Assembly (NCBI GenBank): GCA_934511165.1
Contig: CAKSWA010000005.1
Span: 1-64,000, forward strand
Length of the DNA stretch: 64,000 nucleotides
Direction: 5' to 3'
Source: an uncultured Oscillospiraceae bacterium
GTDB taxonomy: Bacteria > Bacillota > Clostridia > Oscillospirales > Oscillospiraceae
Part shown: positions 37,097-48,529 of the stretch, piece after piece
Numbering within the stretch: the first letter of the stretch is position 1
How the letters are laid out: every line of letters starts with the position of its first letter
The notes under the pieces: model-generated
Told to the model about the DNA's origin: nothing
What the model saw: the letters and a program-made list of their open reading frames with translations, nothing else
Databases searched by the model: none
Translations under genes and position numbers: made by a program

Positions 37097-39511
37097 ATGG
37101 AGTACAATTACGCAGAAATCGAAAAGAAATGGCAAAAATATTGGGTAGAGCATAAGTGCGGCAAGGCCGTCACCGGCTCGGACAAGCCGAAGTTTTACGG
37201 CCTGATCGAGTTTCCGTATCCGTCCGGACAGGGACTGCACGTTGGCCATACGCGCCCGTTCACGGCGATGGATGTCATCTGCCGCCGCAAGCGCATGCAG
37301 GGCTACAATGTTCTTTTCCCCATCGGCTACGACGCTTTCGGTCTGCCGACGGAAAACTATGCCATCAAGAATCATGTACATCCGTCCATCGTAACAAAGC
37401 AGAATATTGCCAACTTTGAAAAGCAGCTGCACATGCTCGGCTACTCGTTTGACTGGGATCGCGTTGTGGATACGACCGACCCCGAATACTACAAGTGGAC
37501 GCAGTGGATTTTCCTGCAGATGTACAAGAAGGGACTCGCGTATAAAGCCTCCATGCCGGTCAACTGGTGCACAAGCTGCAAATGCGTGCTTGCGAACGAA
37601 GAGGTTGTGGACGGCGTGTGCGAGCGCTGCGGCAGCCCGGTCGTCCGCCGCGAGAAGAGCCAGTGGATGCTTGCCATCACGAAGTACGCCGACCGCCTGA
37701 TTGACGATCTGGACGATGTGGACTTCATCCAGCGCGTAAAGATTCAGCAGCGCAACTGGATCGGCCGCAGCGAGGGCGCAGAGCTCACCTTCGGCACGAC
37801 GCTTGGCGATTCTCTCACGGTGTACACCACCCGCTGCGACACGCTCTTCGGCGTTACGTATATGGTTCTCTCCCCGGAGCACCCGATCCTCGACACCTGG
37901 AAGGATAAGCTCTCCAACTGGGACGCCGTGGCGGCCTACCGCGAGGAGGCTGCGCATAAGTCCGATTTTGAGCGCAGCGAGCTCAACAAGGATAAGACCG
38001 GCGTGCGGCTGGAAGGCGTTCACGCAATCAACCCGGCGACGAAGGAAGAAATCCCCATTTTTGTCTCGGACTATGTGCTCATGAGCTACGGCACCGGCGC
38101 TGTCATGGGCGTTCCCGGCCACGACCAGCGAGACTGGGAGTTCGCCACAAAGTTCGGCCTGCCGATTATCGAGGTCGTGCAGGGCGGCGATATCACCAAG
38201 GAAGCTTTCACGCTTAAGGATGATACCGGCATCATGGTGAATTCCGGCTTCCTCAACGGCATGACCGTGAAGGACGCCATCCCCGCCATGAAGAAGTGGG
38301 TCACGGACGAGGGCATCGGCCATCCCAAGACAAACTTCAAGCTGCGCGACTGGGTCTTCTCCCGCCAGCGTTACTGGGGCGAGCCCATCCCGATGGTAAA
38401 ATGCCCGACGTGCGGCTGGGTGCCGCTGCCGGAGGATCAGCTTCCGCTTCTCCTCCCGCAGGTGGAGAGCTATGAGCCGACGGATGACGGCGAATCGCCC
38501 ATTTCCAAGATCACCGACTGGGTCAACACGACCTGCCCGAAGTGCGGCGGTGCAGCACAGCGCGAGACCGACACGATGCCCCAGTGGGCGGGTTCCTCGT
38601 GGTATTTCCTGCGCTATATGGATCCCCATAACAAAGAGGCGTTTGCAAGCCCCGAAGCGCTCAAATACTGGTCTCCCGTGGACTGGTACAACGGCGGCAT
38701 GGAGCACACGACGCTCCACCTGCTCTACTCCCGTTTCTGGCACAAGTTCCTCTATGATGAGGGTCTTGTCCCGACGAAAGAGCCGTATGCCAAGCGCACG
38801 AGCCATGGCATGATCCTCGGCGAGGGCGGCGAGAAGATGTCCAAGTCCCGCGGCAACGTGGTAAACCCGAACGATATCGTCGAGCAGTACGGTGCGGATA
38901 CGCTGCGCGTGTACATCATGTTCATCGGCGACTTCACGAAGGCTGCCGCGTGGTCGAGCAACGCCGTGGCGGGCTGCCGCCGCTTCCTGGATCGTGTGTG
39001 GAATCTTGCGAGCGAGCCTCTCACCGGCGACGAGATCTCCCGCGACAACGAGAAGGAAATCCACCGCGCCATCCAGAAGGTGAGCTCCGATATTGACGAG
39101 ATGAAGTTCAATACCGCCATTGCGCAGCTCATGTCGCTCGTCAATCAGTTCTATTCGAAGAAGCCGAGCCGCGGCGATATCCGCGTGCTTCTCCAGCTTC
39201 TCTCTCCGTTCGCGCCGCATATCTGCGAAGAGCTCTGGCAGATTCAGGGCTTTGAAGGACTCGCGAGCGAGGCCGAGTGGCCGGAGCATGACGAAGCGAA
39301 GATGGTCGATACCGAAAAGACGATCGCCGTGCAGGTCAACGGCAAGCTCCGCAGCACCGTTGTTGTTCCGGCGGACAGCACCGTGGAGGTCGTCTCCGCG
39401 GCTGCGCTCGCGGATAAGAAGATTGCGGGCTACGTGGAAGGCATGGAGATTGTTAAAACGATCAACGTTCCCAATAAGCTCATCAACTTTATCCTCAAAC
39501 CGAAGAAATAA
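37097..39511 (+). CDS. leuS: Leucyl-tRNA synthetase
   Basis: An 804-residue class I synthetase. The HIGH motif appears as HVGH in [16 protein letters not shown], and KMSKS is intact ([20 protein letters not shown]). The CP1 editing domain lies between (about 220-400), with conserved TTRCDTLFG and [15 protein letters not shown]. Zinc-type Cys clusters (CTSCKC, CERCG, and CPKCGG) are present. A C-terminal anticodon-binding and end domain completes the enzyme. Only 29 bases separate it from rsfS and no T-box leader is visible, so it is expressed from the upstream operon. Confidence 0.97.
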   Translation: MEYNYAEIEKKWQKYWVEHKCGKAVTGSDKPKFYGLIEFPYPSGQGLHVGHTRPFTAMDVICRRKRMQGYNVLFPIGYDAFGLPTENYAIKNHVHPSIVTKQNIANFEKQLHMLGYSFDWDRVVDTTDPEYYKWTQWIFLQMYKKGLAYKASMPVNWCTSCKCVLANEEVVDGVCERCGSPVVRREKSQWMLAITKYADRLIDDLDDVDFIQRVKIQQRNWIGRSEGAELTFGTTLGDSLTVYTTRCDTLFGVTYMVLSPEHPILDTWKDKLSNWDAVAAYREEAAHKSDFERSELNKDKTGVRLEGVHAINPATKEEIPIFVSDYVLMSYGTGAVMGVPGHDQRDWEFATKFGLPIIEVVQGGDITKEAFTLKDDTGIMVNSGFLNGMTVKDAIPAMKKWVTDEGIGHPKTNFKLRDWVFSRQRYWGEPIPMVKCPTCGWVPLPEDQLPLLLPQVESYEPTDDGESPISKITDWVNTTCPKCGGAAQRETDTMPQWAGSSWYFLRYMDPHNKEAFASPEALKYWSPVDWYNGGMEHTTLHLLYSRFWHKFLYDEGLVPTKEPYAKRTSHGMILGEGGEKMSKSRGNVVNPNDIVEQYGADTLRVYIMFIGDFTKAAAWSSNAVAGCRRFLDRVWNLASEPLTGDEISRDNEKEIHRAIQKVSSDIDEMKFNTAIAQLMSLVNQFYSKKPSRGDIRVLLQLLSPFAPHICEELWQIQGFEGLASEAEWPEHDEAKMVDTEKTIAVQVNGKLRSTVVVPADSTVEVVSAAALADKKIAGYVEGMEIVKTINVPNKLINFILKPKK

Positions 39512-39518
39512 TTTTTAT

Positions 39519-39560
39519 AAGGCTTGCGCCCGGAGATTCTCCCGGGCGCAAGCCTTTTTT
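39519..39560 (+). terminator. Intrinsic terminator after leuS
   Basis: A stem of about 15 bp (AGGCTTGCGCCCGG and its complement) is followed by six T, 7 bases after the leuS stop. It ends the long smc-to-leuS unit. Confidence 0.9.
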
Positions 39561-39621
39561 GTAATAAATTCGGAAAAGGAAGGCATACTAACGGCGGATT
39601 TCTTGTTTAGGAGGATTTCGC

Positions 39622-39897
39622 ATGAAAAAGGGAATCGTATATATTCTCGTGCTTGCAGCGCTGCTCTCGCTCTGCGCGTGCGGCGCGGCGAATAAGCCGG
39701 CGGCCACGAACGCGCCGAGGCCGTCGGGCAGCCCGATGACCGCGACGCCGGACATGAACGACGGGATCGTAAACGACGATGACGGCATCATCACCGACGA
39801 CGATACCGGCGTTGTGCCTACGCAGACGCCGATGACAAGCGCTTCGGCCAAGCCGTCCGCCTCTGCGCAGGTGACGGATGGCGCAGCAAAAAAGTGA
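39622..39897 (+). CDS. Small secreted lipoprotein
   Basis: A 91-residue protein. The signal peptide ends in a lipobox (ALLSLCAC), so the Cys at about residue 18 should be lipid-modified. The rest is low-complexity: Pro/Ala/Thr-rich with an Asp-rich run (NDDDGIITDDDTG), without a recognisable fold. A strong AGGAGG site precedes the ATG. It stands alone between two terminators. Function unknown; the acidic stretch could bind calcium, but that is a guess. Confidence 0.75.
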   Translation: MKKGIVYILVLAALLSLCACGAANKPAATNAPRPSGSPMTATPDMNDGIVNDDDGIITDDDTGVVPTQTPMTSASAKPSASAQVTDGAAKK

Positions 39898-39903
39898 AAA
39901 ACA

Positions 39904-39939
39904 CCCCGCCGGGTCCGAAATGGACCGGCGGGGCGTTTT
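39904..39939. terminator. Bidirectional terminator between the lipoprotein gene and rnpB
   Basis: A GC-rich inverted repeat (CCCCGCCGGGTCC / GGACCGGCGGGG, one bulged G) has T-runs on both strands. It serves the lipoprotein gene on plus and rnpB on minus. Confidence 0.85.
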
Positions 39940-39944
39940 GTAAA

Positions 39945-40287
39945 GCGAGAAAGCCTGTAAGCCGGGTTCTGTCTGCGCAGCCATCTATCTAGACGCACCG
40001 TTGCCGATGCGTTCCAGCCGCCTCCTCGGGACGACCGGGCCGGTCGTATGTCCCTCCACGGCGTTGCTCCGGATAGAGTTTACAGCACCGTTCCGTCTCC
40101 GGACGGTGGGTGAGCTCTTACCTCGCCTTTCCACCCTTACCTGCCCGAAGGCAGGCGGTATATCTCTGTTGCACTTGTCCTGGGGTCACCCCCGGCGGGC
40201 GTTACCCGTTATCCTTGCCCTGTGGAGCCCGGACTTTCCTCACGCACAGGCTTTCGCCTTGTGCCCGCGGCTGCTTGGCTTTCTCGC
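39945..40287 (-). ncRNA. rnpB: RNase P RNA, bacterial class A
   Basis: The RNA subunit that cleaves 5' leaders from pre-tRNA. On the minus strand the first and last 11 bases (GCGAGAAAGCC / GGCTTTCTCGC) pair perfectly as helix P1. The conserved core near the 5' end reads GAGGAAAGTCCGGGCTCC, and near the 3' end ACAGAACCCGGCTTA. An internal AGATATACCGCC matches the P4-region consensus. The length, 343 bases, and the layout fit class A rather than the Bacillus class B form. A promoter sits 7 bases before the first P1 base. Confidence 0.95.
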
Positions 40288-40293
40288 ACAGAT

Positions 40294-40322
40294 ATTTTAC
40301 CCGCTTCCGGGACGGTTGTCAA
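40294..40322 (-). promoter_or_regulatory. Promoter for rnpB
   Basis: On the minus strand, TTGACA, a 17-base spacer and TAAAAT lie so that the first base of P1 is about 7 bases after the -10. The transcript would begin at the mature 5' end. Confidence 0.85.
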
Positions 40323-40334
40323 CGCTGATAGGAG

Positions 40335-40363
40335 TTGAATTTTTGCCGGAAAACGAATATAAT
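40335..40363 (+). promoter_or_regulatory. Promoter for murD
   Basis: TTGAAT, a 17-base spacer and TATAAT lie 35 bases before the murD start. Its -35 is 13 bases from that of the divergent rnpB promoter. Confidence 0.8.
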
Positions 40364-40397
40364 ACATAAGTTAAAGAAAAACTTTCAGGAGGCAATT

Positions 40398-41783
40398 ATG
40401 ACGCTGGATTCTTATATACGATCCCTGCAGGGAAAGAGCATTACCGTCGTCGGTCTCGGCGTGAGCAACCGCCCGCTGCTGCGGCTGCTGCTTGACGCGG
40501 GCTATACCGTCACGGTGCGAGATAAACGTACGCGCGAGGCGTTTGGCGAGGACGAGGCCGCGGCGCTGGAGGCGGCCGGATGCCGCCTTGTGCTGGGGAA
40601 AGATTACCTTGCCGGTATTACCGAAGATGTGATTTTCCGTACACCCGGTCTGCACCCGTTTACACCGGAGCTTGCGGCGGCCAAGGAGCGCGGTGCTCTC
40701 CTTACATCGGAAATGGAGGCGTTCTTTGCCGTCTGCCTTTGCCGCATCATTGCTGTGACCGGTTCGGACGGAAAAACAACGACCACAACCATTATTTCGG
40801 AACTCCTAAAGGCGCAGGGATACCGCGTATTCCTCGGCGGCAATATCGGCACACCGCTGCTCGACAAAGCGCCGGAGATGACGAGCGATGATTGGGCGGT
40901 ACTCGAACTCAGCTCCTTCCAGCTTCACAGCATGAACTGTAAGCCGGACATTGCGGTCGTCACCAATGTTTCGCCGAACCATCTCGATGTCCATCCGAGT
41001 TACGAGGACTACCAGACCGCCAAAAAGCAGATTTTCCTTTCGCAGGGCAGTGCCGGTATCACGGTTCTCAATGCCGATAATGCCATCACCCGCGCATTTG
41101 CGGAGGATTGTCCGGGGAAGGTGCTCTTCTTCAGCCGCCAGAGCACGCCGGAAAACGGCGTATTCCTTCGTGACGGCGTGATTTACCGCAGCCACGGCGG
41201 GAAAGAGACGAGACTTATGGATGCCGAAAGCATATTGCTTCCTGGTTTACATAATGTAGAAAATTATATGGCGGCTTTCGCCGCTACCGACGGTATCGTA
41301 TCGGATGAGACATGCCGCGCCGTGGCGGAGAGCTTCCGCGGCGTTGCGCATCGGTTGGAGATGATCCGGACGCTCCGGGGCGTTACCTACTGCAACGACT
41401 CGATCGCGTCGAGTCCCACGCGCACGATTGCGGGGCTGCACGCGCTGCGGGAGAAGCCGATCCTCATTGCGGGCGGCTATGATAAGCATATCCCGTTTGT
41501 TACCCTTGGCGATGAAATCTGCCGCCATGTCAAGGCACTGTTCCTTACCGGCTTCACGGCGGAGAAAATTTATGATGCCGTGACAAAGTCGCCGCTGTAC
41601 GATCCGGAGAAGCTTCCGATTCGCAGGATCGACGACTTCCGTGAGGCGGTACTTGCTGCTGCCGCAAGCGCAGAAGAGGGCGATCTCGTGCTGCTTTCTC
41701 CGGCATGCGCGTCATTCGATCATTTTAAAAATTTTGTGGAACGCGGCGAGCTGTTCCGCACCATTGTAAACGAATTGAAATAA
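40398..41783 (+). CDS. murD: UDP-N-acetylmuramoyl-L-alanine:D-glutamate ligase MurD
   Basis: A 461-residue Mur ligase that adds D-Glu to UDP-MurNAc-L-Ala in peptidoglycan synthesis. A Rossmann domain opens with ITVVGLGVSNRPLLRLL. The ATP loop is VTGSDGKTTTTTI, followed by ELSSFQLHSM, VSPNHLDVH and YCNDSIASSPTRT. The usual MurD loop GTNGKT here has GSDGKT, seen in many clostridial MurD. An AGGAGG site precedes the ATG. The gene stands apart from the dcw cluster. Confidence 0.95.
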   Translation: MTLDSYIRSLQGKSITVVGLGVSNRPLLRLLLDAGYTVTVRDKRTREAFGEDEAAALEAAGCRLVLGKDYLAGITEDVIFRTPGLHPFTPELAAAKERGALLTSEMEAFFAVCLCRIIAVTGSDGKTTTTTIISELLKAQGYRVFLGGNIGTPLLDKAPEMTSDDWAVLELSSFQLHSMNCKPDIAVVTNVSPNHLDVHPSYEDYQTAKKQIFLSQGSAGITVLNADNAITRAFAEDCPGKVLFFSRQSTPENGVFLRDGVIYRSHGGKETRLMDAESILLPGLHNVENYMAAFAATDGIVSDETCRAVAESFRGVAHRLEMIRTLRGVTYCNDSIASSPTRTIAGLHALREKPILIAGGYDKHIPFVTLGDEICRHVKALFLTGFTAEKIYDAVTKSPLYDPEKLPIRRIDDFREAVLAAAASAEEGDLVLLSPACASFDHFKNFVERGELFRTIVNELK

Positions 41784-41796
41784 AGGATATACGATC

Positions 41797-43029
41797 ATGA
41801 ATTACGAAGAGCTTTATTCGCTGGCCGGGCAGGTGGAAGAACGGCTTCAGCCCGTATTCCGCGGCTTTGAGCGCACGGCGGAGAGGAATACGAAGCGCGT
41901 GCTGGATGCGTTCCGCGCGCACCGCGTCTCCGAGCCGTGCTTTGCCGGGACGACCGGCTATGGCTATGACGATCTCGGACGTGAGACGTTGGAGAAGGTG
42001 TATGCTGATGTTTTTGGCGCGGAAGCGGCGCTCGTGCGCACCACGTTTGTAAACGGCACACACGCCATTGCCTGCGCGCTGTACGGCGCGCTGCAGCCGG
42101 GCAACACGATTCTCGCTGTCACGGGCGCACCGTACGATACGCTCCATACCGCCATCACCGGCTTCGGCCGCGGTTCGCTCGCTTCGCTCGGCATCCGGTA
42201 TGAACAGCTGGAGCTCGCTTCGGACGGCGGCCCGGACTACGCCGGGATCACGCGGCGCGTATCGGAGCTGCGCCCCGCGGCAGCATTTGTGCAGCGAAGC
42301 CGCGGGTACGCTCCCCGGCGCGCGCTGGCTGTTTCGGAGATCGGAGAGATCGTCCACGCGGTAAAGGAAGGCTGCGCGGATACGGCGGTCATTGTGGATA
42401 ACTGCTACGGTGAGTTCACCGAAGAGTGTGAGCCGACGGCGCTCGGCGCCGATCTCATCGCCGGATCTCTGATCAAAAACCCCGGCGGCGGTCTCGCTCC
42501 CATGGGCGGGTATGTTGCCGGACGTGCCGGTCTCGTGGAGCAGGCGGCGGAACGCCTGACGCTTCCGGGCATCGGCAGCGAGTGCGGCGCTTCGCTCGGC
42601 GTGAACCGGACGTTGTTCCAGGGTTTTTTCTTTGCGCCGCATACCGTGTCGCAGGCGCTCAAAACCATGGCGTTTGCCGCCGGAATGCTGGAAGAGCTTG
42701 GCTTTGAGAGCTTCCCGGCATCCGATGAAAAGCGCTCGGACATCATTCAGACCATCCGCTTGAAAACGGCGGACAACCTGGTAAAATTCTGTCAGGGTAT
42801 TCAGAAAGGCTCTCCGGTCGACAGCTTTGCGCTGCCTGTCCCTGCGCCGATGCCGGGGTATGAAAGCCCGGTCGTTATGGCGGCGGGAACGTTTATTCAG
42901 GGCGCGTCGCTGGAGCTTTCGTGCGACGGCCCCGTGCGCGAGCCGTATCTCGGCTTTTTGCAGGGGGGACTTACGTATGAGTCCGGCAAGCTCGGCGTGC
43001 TGAGCGCGCTGACTGAAATGCTCGCCTGA
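41797..43029 (+). CDS. Methionine gamma-lyase family PLP enzyme (aluminium-resistance type, COG4100)
   Basis: A 410-residue pyridoxal-phosphate fold-type I enzyme. The N-terminal SLAGQVEERLQPVFRGFERT and GTTGYGYDDLGRETLE are hallmarks of this family. The lysine that binds PLP is probably K227 in SLIKNPGGGLAPMGGY. The family is annotated as methionine gamma-lyase-like or aluminium resistance protein, without a firm substrate. The gene is 13 bases after murD with its own AAAGGATATACG leader, so the two are probably co-transcribed. Confidence 0.9.
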   Translation: MNYEELYSLAGQVEERLQPVFRGFERTAERNTKRVLDAFRAHRVSEPCFAGTTGYGYDDLGRETLEKVYADVFGAEAALVRTTFVNGTHAIACALYGALQPGNTILAVTGAPYDTLHTAITGFGRGSLASLGIRYEQLELASDGGPDYAGITRRVSELRPAAAFVQRSRGYAPRRALAVSEIGEIVHAVKEGCADTAVIVDNCYGEFTEECEPTALGADLIAGSLIKNPGGGLAPMGGYVAGRAGLVEQAAERLTLPGIGSECGASLGVNRTLFQGFFFAPHTVSQALKTMAFAAGMLEELGFESFPASDEKRSDIIQTIRLKTADNLVKFCQGIQKGSPVDSFALPVPAPMPGYESPVVMAAGTFIQGASLELSCDGPVREPYLGFLQGGLTYESGKLGVLSALTEMLA

Positions 43030-43063
43030 CGCATATACTTTTCGGCATAGGGGGTGAACCCGT

Positions 43064-45678
<2,615 letters not shown>

Positions 45679-45723
45679 AACACAATCGTTTCCCGTCAGA
45701 GATATAGGAGCACAAGAAAGGAA

Positions 45724-45873
45724 ATGCTGAGCGGCTTTTATGGCCAGAGCAACGAAGATGGCCGTCTGAAGAGCCGGCATGACCCGCTGGAAGCGCTTGA
45801 AAAACGTCCAGATTTCTTCGTTTCGGAGGAAGACTTCGGCCTCGCTTGTGGCGTGACATCTTGCGTTTGCTGA
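45724..45873 (+). pseudogene. Probable N-terminal remnant of a SAM-dependent methyltransferase
   Basis: A 49-residue frame whose first 20 residues (FYGQSNEDGRLKSRH) resemble the start of class I methyltransferases that open with a Y-x-x-x-x-EDGRL-x-x-RHGQVE pattern. After that the similarity is lost and a stop follows. AAGGAA sits just before the ATG. This lies in the 574-base gap between ligA and the MMPL gene, which also holds the Ltp remnant, so it is probably decayed. The match is from memory. Confidence 0.4.
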
Positions 45874-45967
45874 AAAGTGCGAGCTTTTGTGTGGCTCAAA
45901 TCATTTGCTGTATATCTGCCCAAAGACGGTATGATATCGATGAAAAACCTCCGCATGAGTTTCCTTC

Positions 45968-46063
45968 ATGTCTTTTTCCCGAAGCGGATTGATTTCTCAA
46001 CTCCAGTACGAGGGGTTTACACGTGAAGAAGCGGAGTACGGAGCAACGGCTGTAGGATATTGA
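45968..46063 (+). pseudogene. Fragment of an Ltp-domain (PF07553-like) protein
   Basis: Thirty-one codons encode SFSRSGLISQLQYEGFTREE followed by AEYGATAVGY. This matches the repeat of Ltp family lipoproteins (S-x-x-GLIxQLxYEGFxxExAxYxxxxxG). The gene has lost its signal peptide and any neighbouring repeats, and a stop falls where the domain would end with a DW. It is a remnant left by deletion or recombination. A perfect hairpin follows 20 bases later. Confidence 0.6.
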
Positions 46064-46082
46064 TTTATTACTTCTAATTTTG

Positions 46083-46117
46083 ATTAAAGAGCGAGAACGC
46101 GGTTCTCGCTCTTTAAT
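46083..46117 (+). terminator. Perfect 16-bp hairpin, terminator-like
   Basis: ATTAAAGAGCGAGAAC and its exact complement surround a three-base loop. The T-run is weak (CTTTAAT, then ATTT). It probably ended the lost Ltp gene. Confidence 0.6.
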
Positions 46118-46191
46118 ATTTAGAGAGTTCGTACAGAAAGTTAAGTCTGACAGATGAATATATTTGTTTTGCCAAAAATGAAAAGAATGCC

Positions 46192-46220
46192 TTGATTTTC
46201 TTGCGCATGTCCGGTAATCT
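46192..46220 (+). promoter_or_regulatory. Promoter for the MMPL-GLUG operon
   Basis: TTGATT, a 17-base spacer and TAATCT lie 32 bases before the TTG start of the transporter. Confidence 0.5.
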
Positions 46221-46252
46221 AAAATGTGATATTCAACCTTGGAGGCCTCCCG

Positions 46253-48529
46253 TTGGAGAACAATATTCTGAAAAAAATATCGCAGGAGATCGTGGATCGG
46301 CGCGGGTTTATCATGATCGCGTTTCTGGTTGCCTGCATATACTGTGCGCTTTCCATCAGCCGCGTGCGGGTGAATAACGATATAACCTCATTTCTTCCGC
46401 CGGATACCGATACGCGCCGCGGTCTTACGATCATGGAGAACGAGTTCACAACGTATGCGAGCGCCAACGTTATGCTCGCCAACACAACGTACGAACGCGC
46501 AAGTGCTGCCGCAGAAAAAATTGAAGAGCTCGAGCATGTGACCGGCGTGACGTTTGACGATTCTCCGGCGCATTTTGTGGATTCGGCGGCACTGCTCACG
46601 ATCTCCTTTGACGGTTCGAGCGACGATGAAAACGTTATTGCGGCCATGAACGAGATTCGCTCGCTAACATCAGGCTTTGATACATATACCTCCTCGGAGA
46701 TCGGCGCTGACCTTCTTGGCGAGATTGCACAGCAGATGGTTGGCGTCGTGGCGCTGGCCGCTGTTGTCATCATGGCGGTGCTGCTGTTTACGTCGCGCAG
46801 CTATTTTGAGGTCGTTATTTTCCTTATTGTATTTTCGGTAGCCGCGCTGCTTAATATGGGCACAAACTTCTGGTTGGGCGAGATATCCTCCATCACAAAC
46901 TCCATTGCCGTCATTTTGCAGCTCGCTCTCGCCATCGATTATGCGATCATTTTTTCCCACCGCTATCAGGACGAAATCGACCGCTTCCCGACGGAGCGCG
47001 AGGCGCTTATCGAAGCGCTTGCGAAGTCCATTGTGGAGATTTCTTCTTCGAGCCTTACGACAATTTCCGGCCTTGTTGCGCTGATGCTCATGCAGTTCCG
47101 GCTTGGTTATGACCTCGGCCTTGTGCTCTCCAAGGGCATACTTTGCAGTCTTATTACGGTATTTCTTCTGATGCCGGGGCTGATCGCAACGTTTTTCCGT
47201 CCGCTGCGCAAAACTGCGCACAAGTCTCATGTGCCGGATATCACCGGCTGGGGACGGTTCCTTATGAAAACACGCATCGGTTTTGTTGCGCTGTTTGTCA
47301 TCATCGTTCCGATTGCGATCTGGTGTTCCAGCCGAACTGAGTATGCATTTAATGATGCCGGCATCGACGAACTCAAATATTCGGAGAGCCGCGCGGCTGC
47401 GCGGAAAATTACCAGTACATTCGCGAACGATACGACGATCGCCGTGCTCGTGCCGAGCGGCAACTACGAAGCCGAAAAGCAGTTCCTGCGCGAGGCCGCG
47501 GAGCTTGACAATGTGAAAGCCGTCACCGGACTTGCCAACATTGAGATCGAGGACGGCAAAGTGCTGACGGATTCCTATACGCCGCGGATGCTCTCCATGC
47601 TTCTGAACATTGATTTTGAAGAGGCGGAGATGCTCTATGCCGCCTACGGTGTGGAAAACGGGCAGTATCAGCCGATTTTCGGCAATGCCGAGACCTATTC
47701 CGTGCCGCTCATCGACATATTTCTTTTCCTCTTTGAAAAGATCGATCAGGGCATCGTGACGCTGGACGCCAGTTCGCAGGAAACGCTTGACAGTCTACGC
47801 GGGGAGCTGGAACGCGGCGAAGCGCAGCTTCGCGGCGAAAACTGGGATCGCATGGTCATTACGGCGGACGTTCCGATTGAGGGAGACGAGAGCGTTGCGC
47901 TTGTAAATGCGCTGCGCTCGTTAGCCGACGGACACTACGGCGAAGGCGAATGCCTCGTCATCGGCGATGTGACAAGTGCCAAGGAACTGGCGGACACCTT
48001 CAACGGCGACTCGCTGCTCATCAACCTGCTCACCATCGCGTTTGTATTCCTCATTCTGATTTTCACGTTCAAATCTGTAGCGGGTGCTGCAATTCTTGTG
48101 TTCGTTATTCAGGGCAGCATCTGGATCAACTTCACGTTCCCGTATCTGACGCACACACGCGCTTCGTTTGTCACAAACATGATCGTATCCGCCATCCAGA
48201 TGGGCGCGACAATTGACTATGCCATCGTGATTATGAGCCGTTATCTCGATTTAAAAAAGCTGCATCCGCCGCGGGAGGCAATGGCGATGGCAGTCAACGA
48301 GAGCTTCCCGACCGTTATGACTTCCGGTACCATTATGACCGTTGCGGGAATTCTGATCGCCTATCGCGTGACGGATGTGTACATTGGCCACATTGGCCTT
48401 GCCGTTGGGCGCGGCGCGCTCATCTCGGTCATTCTCGTGCTTACGGTTCTGCCGCAGCTCATTGTGCTGCTTGATAAGCTCATCGAAGTGACAATGTTTC
48501 GGAAAAAGACGGGAGGTGCCGCGAAATGA
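46253..48529 (+). CDS. MMPL/RND-superfamily membrane transporter
   Basis: A 758-residue protein starting with TTG after a GGAGG site at 8 bases. One N-terminal helix, a large extracytoplasmic loop (about 40-160), five helices, a second helix and loop (about 375-575) and five final helices give the two-fold RND architecture. Charged residues in the membrane (LALAIDYAIIFSHRYQDE and MGATIDYAIVIMSRYLD) match the proton-relay D-Y pairs of MMPL proteins. It may export lipids or a surface polymer. It overlaps the GLUG surface protein by 4 bases, which suggests joint action. The cargo is unknown. Confidence 0.9.
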   Translation: MENNILKKISQEIVDRRGFIMIAFLVACIYCALSISRVRVNNDITSFLPPDTDTRRGLTIMENEFTTYASANVMLANTTYERASAAAEKIEELEHVTGVTFDDSPAHFVDSAALLTISFDGSSDDENVIAAMNEIRSLTSGFDTYTSSEIGADLLGEIAQQMVGVVALAAVVIMAVLLFTSRSYFEVVIFLIVFSVAALLNMGTNFWLGEISSITNSIAVILQLALAIDYAIIFSHRYQDEIDRFPTEREALIEALAKSIVEISSSSLTTISGLVALMLMQFRLGYDLGLVLSKGILCSLITVFLLMPGLIATFFRPLRKTAHKSHVPDITGWGRFLMKTRIGFVALFVIIVPIAIWCSSRTEYAFNDAGIDELKYSESRAAARKITSTFANDTTIAVLVPSGNYEAEKQFLREAAELDNVKAVTGLANIEIEDGKVLTDSYTPRMLSMLLNIDFEEAEMLYAAYGVENGQYQPIFGNAETYSVPLIDIFLFLFEKIDQGIVTLDASSQETLDSLRGELERGEAQLRGENWDRMVITADVPIEGDESVALVNALRSLADGHYGEGECLVIGDVTSAKELADTFNGDSLLINLLTIAFVFLILIFTFKSVAGAAILVFVIQGSIWINFTFPYLTHTRASFVTNMIVSAIQMGATIDYAIVIMSRYLDLKKLHPPREAMAMAVNESFPTVMTSGTIMTVAGILIAYRVTDVYIGHIGLAVGRGALISVILVLTVLPQLIVLLDKLIEVTMFRKKTGGAAK

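Noticed and set aside
37064..39289. A 741-codon open frame antisense to leuS
   Set aside because: leuS has full catalytic motifs on the plus strand; the antisense frame shows no motifs and no start signal.
46083..46117. Riboswitch upstream of the MMPL gene
   Set aside because: The structure is a simple perfect hairpin and the promoter of the MMPL gene lies downstream of it.
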